The notes: generated from the letters alone by a model not told the origin. A stretch of 64,000 nucleotides of DNA from CAWBRT01 sp050015355 (GCA_050015355.1 JBEKBO010000009.1:1-64000), one strand, 5' to 3'; positions 26,490-35,552 are shown, counted from the first letter of the stretch. Made by a program: numbers and translations.

Positions 26490-26802
26490 GCCCTTAACCG
26501 ACCAATCCAGCGATCAACCCGGGCGCCCGGCGAGTCGTCCGTGGCCGCCCGGGCCCGTTATGCGGCAGAACGACTCGGGAATGCCCACCAGAGTGGTTGA
26601 CACTCGCGAAGCGCCCCCGGTATTCTTATATCTTGCCAGAAGGGAATTTTTCCTCTAAAGGCGGTTGCAAGGTGGGCGGAGCCGGGAGTGGCTTAGGGCT
26701 CCGGTGTGGGTTCTTCGGCGGATTGCATCCGGCGGTTCCGGGAAGTGCGCTCGTTCCGAGTTCAGCCTGCAACTCTCTTCGCCTCATGCGGTTATAGACA
26801 TC
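26490..26802 (+). other. intergenic spacer, GC-rich hairpin
   Basis: No gene is seen. A GC-rich inverted repeat (CCCGGGCG near 26517 with CGCCCGGG near 26546) may fold behind ytxH but lacks a T-run. The remainder precedes the DUF177 gene; the open frame here is not conserved protein. Confidence 0.4.
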
Positions 26803-27351
26803 ATGCTGATCCGCGTACAAGATCTGGAACTCCGGCGTCAGGATTTTGCCGAGGAGTTGCAGCCGGGTACTATTGATTTTGGGCGAGAGCTCCAGCAGTT
26901 CGGCGTCATGAAGGTGCGCGGTCGGGCTGAATTGATCCGCGAGCACCGCGGCGGACGCGAGTATGTCGCCGACATCCGGCTGGTTGGAGAGTTGGCTGGC
27001 CGCTTCGAGGTGAGCTGTGCACGCTGTCTGGAGCCGGTTCCACAGGAGGTAAGCCGTTCGTTTGACCTGCTGTACCGTCCACTCGGCATCGACCGGCGCA
27101 AGGAAGAGGTCTCCATCAGCGAGGCCGAGACCGAAATCGGCTACTATGAAGGCGAAGGGCTGGAGTTGGAAGACGTTCTTCGCGAACAAGTTTTGTTGGC
27201 TGTCCCCATTAAAACGGTTTGCCGGATCGACTGTAAAGGTTTGTGCCCACGGTGCGGCCAGAACCTTAACGAGGGAAGCTGCACCTGCGAACCAAAGCAG
27301 GAGGAGCCGCTCTGGTACGCTCTGCGCGATTTGAAGAGCCACCTGCACTAG
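26803..27351 (+). CDS. DUF177 (YceD) family protein
   Basis: 182 residues from the ATG at 26803; upstream codons of the frame are spacer. DUF177 signature FEVSCARCLEPV (first CxxC) and the C-terminal CRIDCKGLCPRCGQNLNEGS (second CxxC cluster). YceD is found almost always beside rpmF and plsX, as here, and is implicated in rRNA accumulation and the ribosome/fatty-acid link. The zinc-binding cysteine pairs are intact. Confidence 0.9.
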   Translation: MLIRVQDLELRRQDFAEELQPGTIDFGRELQQFGVMKVRGRAELIREHRGGREYVADIRLVGELAGRFEVSCARCLEPVPQEVSRSFDLLYRPLGIDRRKEEVSISEAETEIGYYEGEGLELEDVLREQVLLAVPIKTVCRIDCKGLCPRCGQNLNEGSCTCEPKQEEPLWYALRDLKSHLH

Positions 27352-27398
27352 GCGGCGGCGAGCCGCACGATTTTGGCCGGCAACACTAGACCAGATCG

Positions 27399-27460
27399 CG
27401 GAAGGTATCCCCGCGAGGTAGCCGGGCTTCAGAGCCCGGCGATGATACTTTAAGGGCATA
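27399..27460 (+). repeat. R6 hairpin repeat, first copy
   Basis: GGAAGGTATCCCC, then a strong stem AGCCGGGCTTC / GAGCCCGGC, then GATGATACTTTAAGGGCATACC. An inverted copy with the same flanks is at 60948-61010. It lies in the 192-base gap between the DUF177 gene and rpmF. Confidence 0.65.
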
Positions 27461-27543
27461 CCGAATGTGAAATTGCTCTAATCCGGCACTTATGTCGTAT
27501 CCCGGCGCGACAATCTGCCGGGAACACTGAAAGGTTTAAGAAA

Positions 27544-27729
27544 ATGGCAAATCCCAAGCGGAGACACTCCCAGCGCCGCACTTCGATCCGCCGCTCGCAT
27601 GATCACCTGACGGCACATTCACTTTCCGAATGTCCCAATTGCCACGAACGAAAAATGCCGCATCGCGCCTGCCCAAAATGCGGGTACTATAAAGGCCGCG
27701 AAGTTGTGGAAGTCGAGAAGGCAAGCTGA
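27544..27729 (+). CDS. rpmF: 50S ribosomal protein L32
   Basis: A 61-residue basic protein starting MANPKRRHSQRRTSIRRSHD, the classic L32 N-terminus. The zinc-type form is present: CPNCHE and CPKCGYYKGREV keep all four cysteines. It binds 23S rRNA near the peptidyl-transferase entrance. Part of the conserved DUF177-rpmF-plsX cluster, 11 bases before plsX. Confidence 0.97.
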   Translation: MANPKRRHSQRRTSIRRSHDHLTAHSLSECPNCHERKMPHRACPKCGYYKGREVVEVEKAS

Positions 27730-27740
27730 CGTTCCGTGGC

Positions 27741-28826
27741 ATGGATTCACTTTTAACAATTGCGGTCGATGCAATGGGCTCCGACCGGGCTCCGAAGCCC
27801 GAGGTTGAAGGCGCCATTCTGGCGGCCAGGCATTACGGTGTCCGCGTACTGCTGGTGGGCAAAGAAGACGTGATTCGCGCCGAGATGGCCGTGCATCCGG
27901 CCGCCCTGCAATTGCCGATCGAGACCGTGCATGCCAGCGAAGTAATCGGCATGCAGGAAAAGGCGGCGCAAGCCGTCAAGCAGAAGCGCGACTCTTCGAT
28001 GCGGGTTGGGCTGCGCCTGGTGCGTGAAAACCGGGCCGCTGGATTTGTTTCGGCGGGCAACACCGGCGCGGCAATGGTTACGGCCAAACTTGTGCTGGGA
28101 GTTCTGCCCGGGGTGGACCGTCCGGCACTGGCCGCGGTTTTTCCCACGGCGGCAGGCACCGCCTCGATCATGCTCGATGTGGGCGCCAACGTTGACTGCA
28201 AGCCCCACAACCTGCAGCAGTTCGCGATCATGGGCGAGATCTACTTCCGCACCATGTTCGCCGGACGCTTCCCCAAGGCAGATTGCCCACGGGTCGGCTT
28301 GCTCTCGATTGGAGAAGAGGAATCCAAGGGCAACGAACTCACGCACGAGACCTTCAAGATGCTGAAGACCATGCGCATGAACTTCGTTGGCAACGTCGAG
28401 GGACGGGACCTTTACAACGGCAACGTCGACGTCATTGTCTGTGACGGGTTCGTCGGTAACGTGGCGCTGAAAATATCCGAAGGGCTGGTCGACACGGTTC
28501 GCGCCATGCTGAAAGAGTCGCTGCAGGCAACAATCACTCGCCAGATGGGATACCTGCTGGCGCGGCGGGCCTTCCAGGACTTCAAGAAGCGGCTCGACTA
28601 CTCAGAGTACGGTGGCGCGCCGCTGCTCGGCATTAAGGGCGTGGCGATCGTCAGCCATGGTTCATCGAACAGCCTGGCGATCAAGAACGCCATCCGGGTG
28701 GCCGCTGAATTCGCCAGGACGAATCTGAACACGAAAATCGAGGAGCAGCTTCAGATTGCTGGTCATGCCTTGGGCCACGCCAACCACGCGGCGGCCAGGG
28801 AACCACATCCTTCGATTTCCGGCTGA
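27741..28826 (+). CDS. plsX: phosphate acyltransferase
   Basis: A 361-residue PlsX that makes acyl-phosphate from acyl-ACP for phosphatidic acid synthesis on the membrane surface. Conserved segments are IAVDAMGSDRAPKPEVEGA, GFVSAGNTGAAMVTAKL, LLSIGEEESKGNEL and VCDGFVGNVALKISEG. It follows rpmF by 11 bases, as in most bacteria; the ACPs it would use are encoded at 2.1-2.8 kb. No plsY or fabH is next to it; a glycosyltransferase gene follows instead. Confidence 0.96.
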   Translation: MDSLLTIAVDAMGSDRAPKPEVEGAILAARHYGVRVLLVGKEDVIRAEMAVHPAALQLPIETVHASEVIGMQEKAAQAVKQKRDSSMRVGLRLVRENRAAGFVSAGNTGAAMVTAKLVLGVLPGVDRPALAAVFPTAAGTASIMLDVGANVDCKPHNLQQFAIMGEIYFRTMFAGRFPKADCPRVGLLSIGEEESKGNELTHETFKMLKTMRMNFVGNVEGRDLYNGNVDVIVCDGFVGNVALKISEGLVDTVRAMLKESLQATITRQMGYLLARRAFQDFKKRLDYSEYGGAPLLGIKGVAIVSHGSSNSLAIKNAIRVAAEFARTNLNTKIEEQLQIAGHALGHANHAAAREPHPSISG

Positions 28827-28862
28827 ACCGGCGGCTCAGCACTCCTGAAGGGAAATTCCGTC

Positions 28863-30020
28863 GTGAGGATCGCAATCGACATCCGGCAGATGAGTGATTA
28901 TGGCGTGGCTACGTACACCCGCAACGTGGTCCGCAACCTCGCGCGGATGGATCACGTCAACGAATACTTCCTGATCGGCATGGTCGAGCGGCTCAACGAA
29001 GTCGGCGAATTGCCGCCCAATTTTCATTGCGTTCCCTTTGAGGGCCACGACGGCAATACGAGTGGTTATTTTGATTTCCGCCGCACGGTGCGTGGCTTCC
29101 AATGCGATCTGATCCACTTTCCGCAGATGTTCTGGCGGCCGCGCATGCCCGGCTGTCCCTATGTCGTCACCGTTCACGATCTGCTCGACTACATGTACCG
29201 CAACAATTCTCAGTCCAGTTTCACGCGTACGGTGCGCTTCCACCTGACCCGGCGCATGCTGCACGGAGCGGCGAAGATCTTCGCGGTTTCCAATTTCACC
29301 AAGCAGGATTTGACGCGGCTTTTCGATGTGCCGCCCGACAAGATCGAGGTCGTTTACAACGCGCTCGACGACCGCTTCCTTCTCGGGCACGCGACATCGG
29401 ACGATCGTGCCATGATCGCCGAGCGTTACCAGGTGAACTACCCCTTTATTCTGTACGCCGGGCGAATCAGTCCGCACAAGAACATTGTGCGCATCATCGA
29501 AGCGTTTTCGGCTCTGAAATCGGAACTGGCCAAAAATGATTACGTTCCCGATCTCAAGCTGGTCATCATCGGCGATCAGGTCTCCAAGCATCCCGACCTG
29601 CGGAGGGCGGTGATCAAAAGCGCCGTGCAATTCGACGTGCGCTTTCTCGGCTTCGTGCCGGTCGACGTGCTGCGCATCTTCTACGACTTGGCAAAGATCT
29701 TCGTCTTCCCGTCGCTCTACGAAGGTTTCGGGCTGCCGCCGCTGGAGGCCATGGCGCATGACACACCCGTAGTGGCCTCCAACGTGACGGCGGTTCCGGA
29801 GGTGCTGGGCAACGCCGCCGTGCTCGTCAACCCGGAAAACGTCTTCGAGATAAGCCGCGCGCTGTATCGCGTGCTGCTCGATCAGTCTCTGCGCGAAAGA
29901 ATGAAAGCCGCAGGGCGGGATAGAGTCCGGCGCTACTCGTGGCAAACCTCCGTGCGCAGCATCCTGGACGTTTATCAGGCGGTCGCGAGCCAATCCGCGG
30001 CTGCCGCCAGTCGCTCCTAG
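28863..30020 (+). CDS. glycosyltransferase family 4 protein
   Basis: 385 residues from GTG 28863 with AAGGGA upstream. A GT-B enzyme: N-terminal Rossmann domain (RIAIDIRQMSDYGVATYTRN), then the nucleotide-sugar domain with YPFILYAGRISPHKNIVRII and the donor-binding FPSLYEGFGLPPLEAMAHDT. This is the family of retaining mannosyl-, glucosyl- and GlcNAc-transferases for lipid or polysaccharide glycans. The 36-base gap to plsX suggests co-transcription. The acceptor is unknown. Confidence 0.88.
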   Translation: MRIAIDIRQMSDYGVATYTRNVVRNLARMDHVNEYFLIGMVERLNEVGELPPNFHCVPFEGHDGNTSGYFDFRRTVRGFQCDLIHFPQMFWRPRMPGCPYVVTVHDLLDYMYRNNSQSSFTRTVRFHLTRRMLHGAAKIFAVSNFTKQDLTRLFDVPPDKIEVVYNALDDRFLLGHATSDDRAMIAERYQVNYPFILYAGRISPHKNIVRIIEAFSALKSELAKNDYVPDLKLVIIGDQVSKHPDLRRAVIKSAVQFDVRFLGFVPVDVLRIFYDLAKIFVFPSLYEGFGLPPLEAMAHDTPVVASNVTAVPEVLGNAAVLVNPENVFEISRALYRVLLDQSLRERMKAAGRDRVRRYSWQTSVRSILDVYQAVASQSAAAASRS

Positions 30021-30039
30021 AGCCTCTGAAGAGATTCGC

Positions 30040-30960
30040 CTAGCCTCGTTCCTTCTGGAAGAGGTATGGCCCGTTCTGTTGCGCCGCCATCAATTCCAAC
30101 ACCTTCATGAAGGCGCGTGCCGCGTGCGACAGGCTGGCCCCGCGCCGATATACGAGTCGCACCTTGCGCTCCATCTGTAATTCTTTTACTGGTATTTGCA
30201 CCAGCTCGCCGCGATTGATCTCGGCTTCGACGGCGATCCGCGGCAGCAGCGCGACTCCGTTTCCCATGGCGACAAACTGCTTGATGGCCTCGATATTCGG
30301 CAGCTCGACCGGCATGTGCAGGGCCGTCTTGTGCTTGGCGAAAGCCTGAAGAACCTTTTCGCGATAGGGCGAGCGCACATTGTGAGCGACGAAAAACTCG
30401 GCGCCAAGCTCGCGGATGCTGACCTCCTGCGAGGTCGCAAGCGGATGACCCGGATAAACGACAAAAGCTATCTCATCGACATAAACGATGATGGAGTTGA
30501 GCTGTTCGTCATCCGGACGGAACGACAGCATGCCGAGCTCAACGTGGTGGTTCACGACCGAGCGGGCGACGTCGGCGGCGAGAGAGCGTTGCACTTCGAT
30601 ATGAATGGTCGGATGAAGGCGGCGGAAACGATGCAGCGCAACCAGCAGGTACAACACCGTGAACTCGTTGGCGGCAATGCTCACCTTGCCATGTTGCAAT
30701 TCCCTTAGTTCCCGCAGGGCATCGCGCGCCCGGCCACGCAGGTTCAGCAGCTCCTCGGCATACTTCAGCAACAGCGCTCCGGCATCGGTTACGGCGCCGT
30801 CACGCGACGAGCGCTCGAAGAGGGTCTCGCCGATCTCGTCTTCCAGCTTGCTGATGGTTTGGCTCACCGCCGACTGCGTCCGGTGCAGCCGTCCGGCGGC
30901 GCGCGAAAAGCCTTTCTCTTCAACTACCGCAAGAAATGTCTCCAACTGGAAAAGATCCAT
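30040..30960 (-). CDS. LysR-family transcriptional regulator, probable regulator of the leu operon
   Basis: A 306-residue LysR protein. The winged helix lies at residues 1-60 (LETFLAVVEEKGFSRAAGRL, TQSAVSQTISKLE) and the co-inducer domain at about 90-290. It is divergent from leuABCD with a 177-base AT-rich intergenic region, the standard geometry for a LysR protein controlling the neighbouring operon (compare LeuO or IlvY). The ligand could be an isopropylmalate or acetolactate intermediate; this is inference from position only. Confidence 0.88.
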   Translation of the reverse strand: MDLFQLETFLAVVEEKGFSRAAGRLHRTQSAVSQTISKLEDEIGETLFERSSRDGAVTDAGALLLKYAEELLNLRGRARDALRELRELQHGKVSIAANEFTVLYLLVALHRFRRLHPTIHIEVQRSLAADVARSVVNHHVELGMLSFRPDDEQLNSIIVYVDEIAFVVYPGHPLATSQEVSIRELGAEFFVAHNVRSPYREKVLQAFAKHKTALHMPVELPNIEAIKQFVAMGNGVALLPRIAVEAEINRGELVQIPVKELQMERKVRLVYRRGASLSHAARAFMKVLELMAAQQNGPYLFQKERG

Positions 30961-31024
30961 GCATCACCTTTCGCCCGAGCGATTCTTGTCGTATCACCCG
31001 CCGCCCGGGACTGTTCACGAAAAC

Positions 31025-31079
31025 CTTATTAAATCACACCTACTAATGGTAATGGAATAATAATAAGTTTGACTAATTA
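31025..31079. promoter_or_regulatory. AT-rich divergent regulatory region between lysR and leuA
   Basis: The region contains CTTATTA and TAATAAG (about 31025-31031 and 31061-31067), inverted with respect to each other, then TTTGACTAATT at 31068-31078. The same 11-mer occurs upstream of ilvD at 41606-41616. Composition is strikingly AT-rich compared with its surroundings. This is a candidate LysR operator plus -35 region; no optimally spaced -10 was found for leuA. Confidence 0.45.
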
Positions 31080-31137
31080 GCCCGAAACCGCGCAAGGTAG
31101 AAAAATCAGACACACCCAATGGGGGAGGGACTCGACC

Positions 31138-32334
31138 GTGACTAATGAACGCGTACTGATTTTCGACACGTCCTTGCGTGATGGCGAGCAGGCTCCGGGA
31201 TGCAGCATGACCGTGAATGAGAAGCTGCGTCTTGCTCATAAGCTGGAAGATCTCGGCGTCGATATCATCGAAGCTGGTTTTCCCATCGCCTCGACCGGCG
31301 ACTTCGAAGCGGTTCAGCGGGTTTCACGCGAAATGAGAAGTGCGTCTGTCGCCGCGCTGGCGCGCTGCCGGCGTGAAGATATTTCGCTGGCATGGAATGC
31401 CCTGCGCGACGCGCGTCAACCGCGCATTCACGCCTTTCTTGCCACTTCCGATATTCATCTTGCCTGCAAGTTGAAGATCACGCGCGAAGACGCCCTGCGG
31501 CAGGTTGGCGAGTGCGTTCAATATGCGCGTTCCTTGTGCCAGGATGTGGAATTCTCGCCGGAGGACGCGACCCGGTCGGAAGTGGAGTTTCTCTGCAAAG
31601 TGCTGGAAGTCGCCATCGAGGCCGGCGCGACCACGCTGAACATTCCCGACACGGTGGGCTACGCAACTCCGGGCGACTTCGGCGAACTGATCCGCGCCAT
31701 CAGGTCGAGAGTTAAAGGTGTCGAGAACGCGGTGATTTCCGTGCATTGCCACAACGACCTTGGATTGGCCGTGGCCAACTCGCTGGCCGGCATAGAGGCT
31801 GGCGCCCGCCAGGTCGAGTGCACCGTGAACGGCATCGGCGAGCGCGCCGGCAATGCCGCCCTGGAAGAAGTTGTCATGTCCATGCACGTGCGCAACGACC
31901 GCCTGCCCTTCGAGAGCGGCGTAAAGCGCAGCGAAATCTATTCCGCCAGCCGCATGCTTTCCGAGGTTATCGGTTTCCAGGTGCAGCCGAACAAGGCCAT
32001 CGTCGGACGCAACGCGTTCGCTCACGAAGCAGGCATTCACCAGCATGGCGTTATCAGCAATCCTCTCTGTTATGAGATCATGACACCGGAGTCGGTCGGG
32101 GTTCCCGCCAATCATCTGGTGCTGGGCAAGCACTCCGGCAGGCACGCGCTGCTGATGCGCTACGAAGAGTTGGGCTTCCCGTTGACCAAGCAGGAGTTGC
32201 AATCGGCTTACGAGCGCTTCACGCAGTTGGCAGACCGCAAGAAAAAGATTTACGATCAGGATCTGCTTTCGCTGCTGACGGAGAAGCCGGCAATGTCGAA
32301 CGAAGGGAGCCGCTCGACGGCGTTTATGCAATGA
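31138..32334 (+). CDS. leuA: 2-isopropylmalate synthase, short form without regulatory domain
   Basis: 398 residues from GTG 31138 (GGGGGAGG upstream). The catalytic TIM barrel is complete: IFDTSLRDGEQAPG, metal ligands in ISVHCHNDLGLAVAN, and LVLGKHSGRHALLM in the linker subdomain. It condenses acetyl-CoA with 2-oxoisovalerate, the first step of leucine synthesis. Typical LeuA is about 510-520 residues; the C-terminal LeuA_dimer domain that binds leucine is absent, the protein ending soon after the linker. Homocitrate or citramalate synthase activity is possible but the leuBCD context favours leucine. The stop overlaps the leuB start (ATGA). Confidence 0.92.
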   Translation: MTNERVLIFDTSLRDGEQAPGCSMTVNEKLRLAHKLEDLGVDIIEAGFPIASTGDFEAVQRVSREMRSASVAALARCRREDISLAWNALRDARQPRIHAFLATSDIHLACKLKITREDALRQVGECVQYARSLCQDVEFSPEDATRSEVEFLCKVLEVAIEAGATTLNIPDTVGYATPGDFGELIRAIRSRVKGVENAVISVHCHNDLGLAVANSLAGIEAGARQVECTVNGIGERAGNAALEEVVMSMHVRNDRLPFESGVKRSEIYSASRMLSEVIGFQVQPNKAIVGRNAFAHEAGIHQHGVISNPLCYEIMTPESVGVPANHLVLGKHSGRHALLMRYEELGFPLTKQELQSAYERFTQLADRKKKIYDQDLLSLLTEKPAMSNEGSRSTAFMQ

Positions 32335-33428
32335 ATCTGAAGATAGCTGTTCTGCCCGGCGACGGAGTTGGGCCTGAAGTGACTCGCGAAGCCGTGCGGG
32401 TGCTCCGCGCGGTCTCCGAGGTAAACGGTTACGAGTTTGAATTTCGCGAATACCTGATCGGTGGCGCGGCGATCGACGCCGCGGAACAGCCGCTTCCACA
32501 ACGCACCCTCGACGGATGCCGCGAAAGCGACGCCGTGCTTCTAGGCGCCGTGGGCGGCCCGCAATACGACGCTTTGCCGGCTGAACGGCGTCCTGAGGCG
32601 GGCATCCTCGGCCTGCGTAAGGCGCTCGGCGTTTTTGCCAATCTGCGTCCGGCGATAGCTTACGAAGCGGTCGCCGACTGCTCTCCCATTCGCGCCGAGG
32701 TCTTGCGCGGAGCCAATGTGCTGATCGTGCGCGAACTGCTCGGCGGCCTCTATTTCGGCCAGCCCCGCGGACGCGACGAGCACGGCGCTTACGACACCAT
32801 GCGGTATTCCCCGCAGGAGATTGAGCGCGTAGCCCGGATCGCCTTCGAGCAGGCTCGTCATCGGTGCCACCACGTCACCTCCGTGGATAAGGCCAACGTG
32901 CTGGAAACGTCACGCCTCTGGCGGCAGGTGCTCACCGATCTGGCGCGGGAATATCCGGACGTGAGGCTCGATCACGCATACGTCGACTCTTTCGCCATGC
33001 AGTTGATCTCGACCCCGTCGCGCTTTGACGTGGTGGTCACGGAGAACTTGTTCGGCGACGTGCTTTCCGACGAATCGGCGGTTCTGAGCGGTTCGCTGGG
33101 CATGCTGGGTTCGGCCAGCATCGGCGGCAAAGTTGGTCTTTTCGAACCGATCCATGGCTCCGCGCCCGATATCGCGGGGAAAAACATCGCCAATCCCATC
33201 GGAGCGATTGCCTCGGCCGCCATGCTGTTGCGCTTCGCCGCCGGTCTGCATCGCGACGCCGATGACGTTGAGGCCGCAATCGCGCGCACGCTGGAGAAGG
33301 GTTGCGTGACCGCCGACTTGCGGAGCGAGAAGCGCAAGACGGTAGCCACGACGCGCGAGGTCGGCGACGAAATCGAGCGGGCGCTGACGGATTTGCTCAG
33401 CCAGCACCTTGCCTATCACGCGGTGTAA
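32331..33428 (+). CDS. leuB: 3-isopropylmalate dehydrogenase
   Basis: A 365-residue NAD-dependent beta-decarboxylating dehydrogenase. LPGDGVGPEVTREAVRVL opens the Rossmann-like fold; the substrate arginines lie in LGVFANLRPA and LIVRELLGGLYFG; the metal aspartates in VTENLFGDVLSDE; and GLFEPIHGSAPDIAGKNIAN contacts NAD. Overlaps the leuA stop by four bases, implying coupled translation. Confidence 0.96.
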   Translation: MNLKIAVLPGDGVGPEVTREAVRVLRAVSEVNGYEFEFREYLIGGAAIDAAEQPLPQRTLDGCRESDAVLLGAVGGPQYDALPAERRPEAGILGLRKALGVFANLRPAIAYEAVADCSPIRAEVLRGANVLIVRELLGGLYFGQPRGRDEHGAYDTMRYSPQEIERVARIAFEQARHRCHHVTSVDKANVLETSRLWRQVLTDLAREYPDVRLDHAYVDSFAMQLISTPSRFDVVVTENLFGDVLSDESAVLSGSLGMLGSASIGGKVGLFEPIHGSAPDIAGKNIANPIGAIASAAMLLRFAAGLHRDADDVEAAIARTLEKGCVTADLRSEKRKTVATTREVGDEIERALTDLLSQHLAYHAV

Positions 33429-33431
33429 TAA

Positions 33432-33465
33432 AATTTACGCTGTAAGAGAATTTACGCGGTAAGAG
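33432..33465 (+). repeat. tandem 17-bp direct repeat before leuC
   Basis: Two adjacent copies of AATTTACGCNGTAAGAG (33432-33448 and 33449-33465) with one mismatch fill the whole 40-base spacer between leuB and leuC. The second copy ends directly before AAAATG, so GTAAGAG may act as the weak leuC ribosome site. Confidence 0.75.
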
Positions 33466-33468
33466 AAA

Positions 33469-34896
33469 ATGTCACAACCACGCACTCTGTTTGAAAAACT
33501 TTGGGACAGCCACGTCGTCCGCCACGCCGAAGGCGAGCCGGCTCTCCTGTTTATTGATCTGCACCTGGTGCATGAGGTTACGTCTCCGCAGGCCTTTGAG
33601 GGTCTGCGCATCGCCGGCCGCAAGGTGCGCCGCACCGATCTCACGGTTGCCACGGTGGATCACAACATTCCCACCACGACCGCCGACCGCTTCCGGATTA
33701 CCGACCTGGTCGCCAAGCAGCAGGTGGAAGCTCTGCGCGCAAATTGCGCCGCGTTCGGCATCGAGTTGTTCGATGTCGGTACGGTTGAACAGGGCATTGT
33801 GCACGTCATCGGGCCGGAGCTTGGTTACACCCAGCCCGGCAAGACGATTGTCTGCGGCGACAGTCACACCAGCACGCACGGAGCCTTCGGCGCGCTGGCG
33901 ATCGGCATCGGAACCTCGGAAGTGGAACACGTGCTGGCCACGCAGTGCCTGCAACAGCACCGGCCCAAGGCCATGCGCGTGCGCGTCGATGGCAGGCTGC
34001 CCGAAGGCGTTACGGCCAAGGACCTCGCGCTGGCCATCATCGGCAAAATCGGCACCGATGGAGGCGCCGGCCACGTCATCGAATATGCCGGCGAGGCAGT
34101 CCGCGCGCTCTCCATGGAAGGCCGTATGACGTTGTGCAACCTGAGCATCGAAAGCGGCGCGCGGGCCGGAATGGTGGCACCCGACGAGACTACGTTCGCC
34201 TATGTCAAGGGCCGCAGGGCTGCGCCCAAGGGCGCCGGCTGGGATAAGTCTGTGGCCTACTGGCGCACGCTGGCCACGGACGAGGGCGCCAGGTTCGATA
34301 AGGAAGTTTCGCTCAATGGCTCGGAGTTGACACCGTACGTCACCTGGGGCACAAACCCGGGAATGGTCTCGCCCATCACCGGACGCGTACCGAATCCCCA
34401 GGACGCCGCCAGCGATGCGGAGAGGAGCGCTCTTGAGCGTGCGCTCAGCTATATGGCGCTGAAGCCCGGGACGCAACTCACCGACATCGCCATCGACCGT
34501 GTCTTCATCGGCTCCTGCACCAACGGACGCCTTGACGACCTTCGCGCCGCCGCCCGCGTTCTGCGCGGCTACAAGATTCACCCGAAGGTCCACGCCATGA
34601 TCGTTCCCGGATCGCAGGCGGTGAAGGCCGCCGCCGAGCAGGAAGGGCTGCATCGCATCTTCCTGGAAGCGGGAGCGGAGTGGCGCGAATCGGGCTGCTC
34701 GATGTGTCTGGGGATGAACCCCGACATCTTGCAGTCGGGCCAGCGCTGCGCTGCCACCAGCAACCGCAACTTCGAAGGACGCCAGGGCAAGGGCGGCCGC
34801 ACGCACCTCGTCAGTCCGGCAATGGCCGCCGCCGCCGCCGTCGCCGGGCACTTCACCGACGTTCGCGCCTGGCAATTCAAGGATCAGGAAAAATGA
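33469..34896 (+). CDS. leuC: 3-isopropylmalate dehydratase large subunit
   Basis: A 475-residue aconitase-type subunit. The 4Fe-4S cysteines are in VCGDSHTSTHGAFGAL, FIGSCTNGRLDDL and CSMCLGMNPD. With LeuD it isomerises 2- to 3-isopropylmalate. Length and motifs are standard for the bacterial heterodimer. ATG at 33469 has only a weak ribosome site. The stop overlaps the leuD start (ATGA). Confidence 0.96.
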   Translation: MSQPRTLFEKLWDSHVVRHAEGEPALLFIDLHLVHEVTSPQAFEGLRIAGRKVRRTDLTVATVDHNIPTTTADRFRITDLVAKQQVEALRANCAAFGIELFDVGTVEQGIVHVIGPELGYTQPGKTIVCGDSHTSTHGAFGALAIGIGTSEVEHVLATQCLQQHRPKAMRVRVDGRLPEGVTAKDLALAIIGKIGTDGGAGHVIEYAGEAVRALSMEGRMTLCNLSIESGARAGMVAPDETTFAYVKGRRAAPKGAGWDKSVAYWRTLATDEGARFDKEVSLNGSELTPYVTWGTNPGMVSPITGRVPNPQDAASDAERSALERALSYMALKPGTQLTDIAIDRVFIGSCTNGRLDDLRAAARVLRGYKIHPKVHAMIVPGSQAVKAAAEQEGLHRIFLEAGAEWRESGCSMCLGMNPDILQSGQRCAATSNRNFEGRQGKGGRTHLVSPAMAAAAAVAGHFTDVRAWQFKDQEK

Positions 34897-35486
34897 AACC
34901 GTTGCGTGTACACAAAGGAATCGCGGTGCCGATGCATAAGATCAACATCGATACCGACCAGATCATTCCCAAGCAGTTCATCAAGCGCATCGAGCGCACG
35001 GGTTACGGTGACTTCCTGTTTTATGACTGGCGCTTCCGGCCCGACGGCAGCGAAGAGCCCTCGTTTGTGCTCAATCACCCCGTATTCCGCAAGGGCAGCA
35101 TCTTGATCGGAGGACGGAATTTCGGTTGCGGATCTTCTCGCGAGCACGCGCCGTGGGCGCTCTCCGATTTCGGTATCCGCGTCGTAATTGCGCCGTCATT
35201 CGCCGACATCTTTTTCAACAATTGCGCCAAGAACGGGATGCTGACGGTGATTCTCAGCGAGGAGCAGGTCGCCGAGCTGGCGCGCCGGGCGCAGGAAAAA
35301 CCCGGTCACCAATTGACCGTCGATCTGGAAAACCAGACGGTTTCCGACGATCAAGGCTTTCGCGCCGCGTTCTCAATCGACCCCTTCAAACGCCATTGCC
35401 TGCTGCACGGGTTGGATGACATCAGCCTGACCCTGCAACACGAGGCGGATATTGAGGCTTTCGAAAAGAAGCGCGTTCAGTTCTGA
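34893..35486 (+). CDS. leuD: 3-isopropylmalate dehydratase small subunit
   Basis: 197 residues from the ATG at 34893 that overlaps the leuC stop; a longer frame upstream lies inside leuC and is discarded. HKINIDTDQIIPKQFIKRIER and LIGGRNFGCGSSREHAPWAL are the swivel-domain signatures. Last gene of leuABCD, followed by a terminator at 35510. Confidence 0.96.
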   Translation: MKPLRVHKGIAVPMHKINIDTDQIIPKQFIKRIERTGYGDFLFYDWRFRPDGSEEPSFVLNHPVFRKGSILIGGRNFGCGSSREHAPWALSDFGIRVVIAPSFADIFFNNCAKNGMLTVILSEEQVAELARRAQEKPGHQLTVDLENQTVSDDQGFRAAFSIDPFKRHCLLHGLDDISLTLQHEADIEAFEKKRVQF

Positions 35487-35509
35487 CCGGTCTGCCGTGA
35501 TCGCGTTAC

Positions 35510-35534
35510 ACGGGCGTCGAGAGACGCCCGTTTC
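35510..35534 (+). terminator. terminator after leuABCD
   Basis: A 9-bp stem ACGGGCGTC / GACGCCCGT with GAGA loop, followed by a short T-rich stretch (TTTCT). The T-run is short, so efficiency is uncertain. Confidence 0.65.
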
Positions 35535-35552
35535 TATTGCGTCTTGCCGGAT

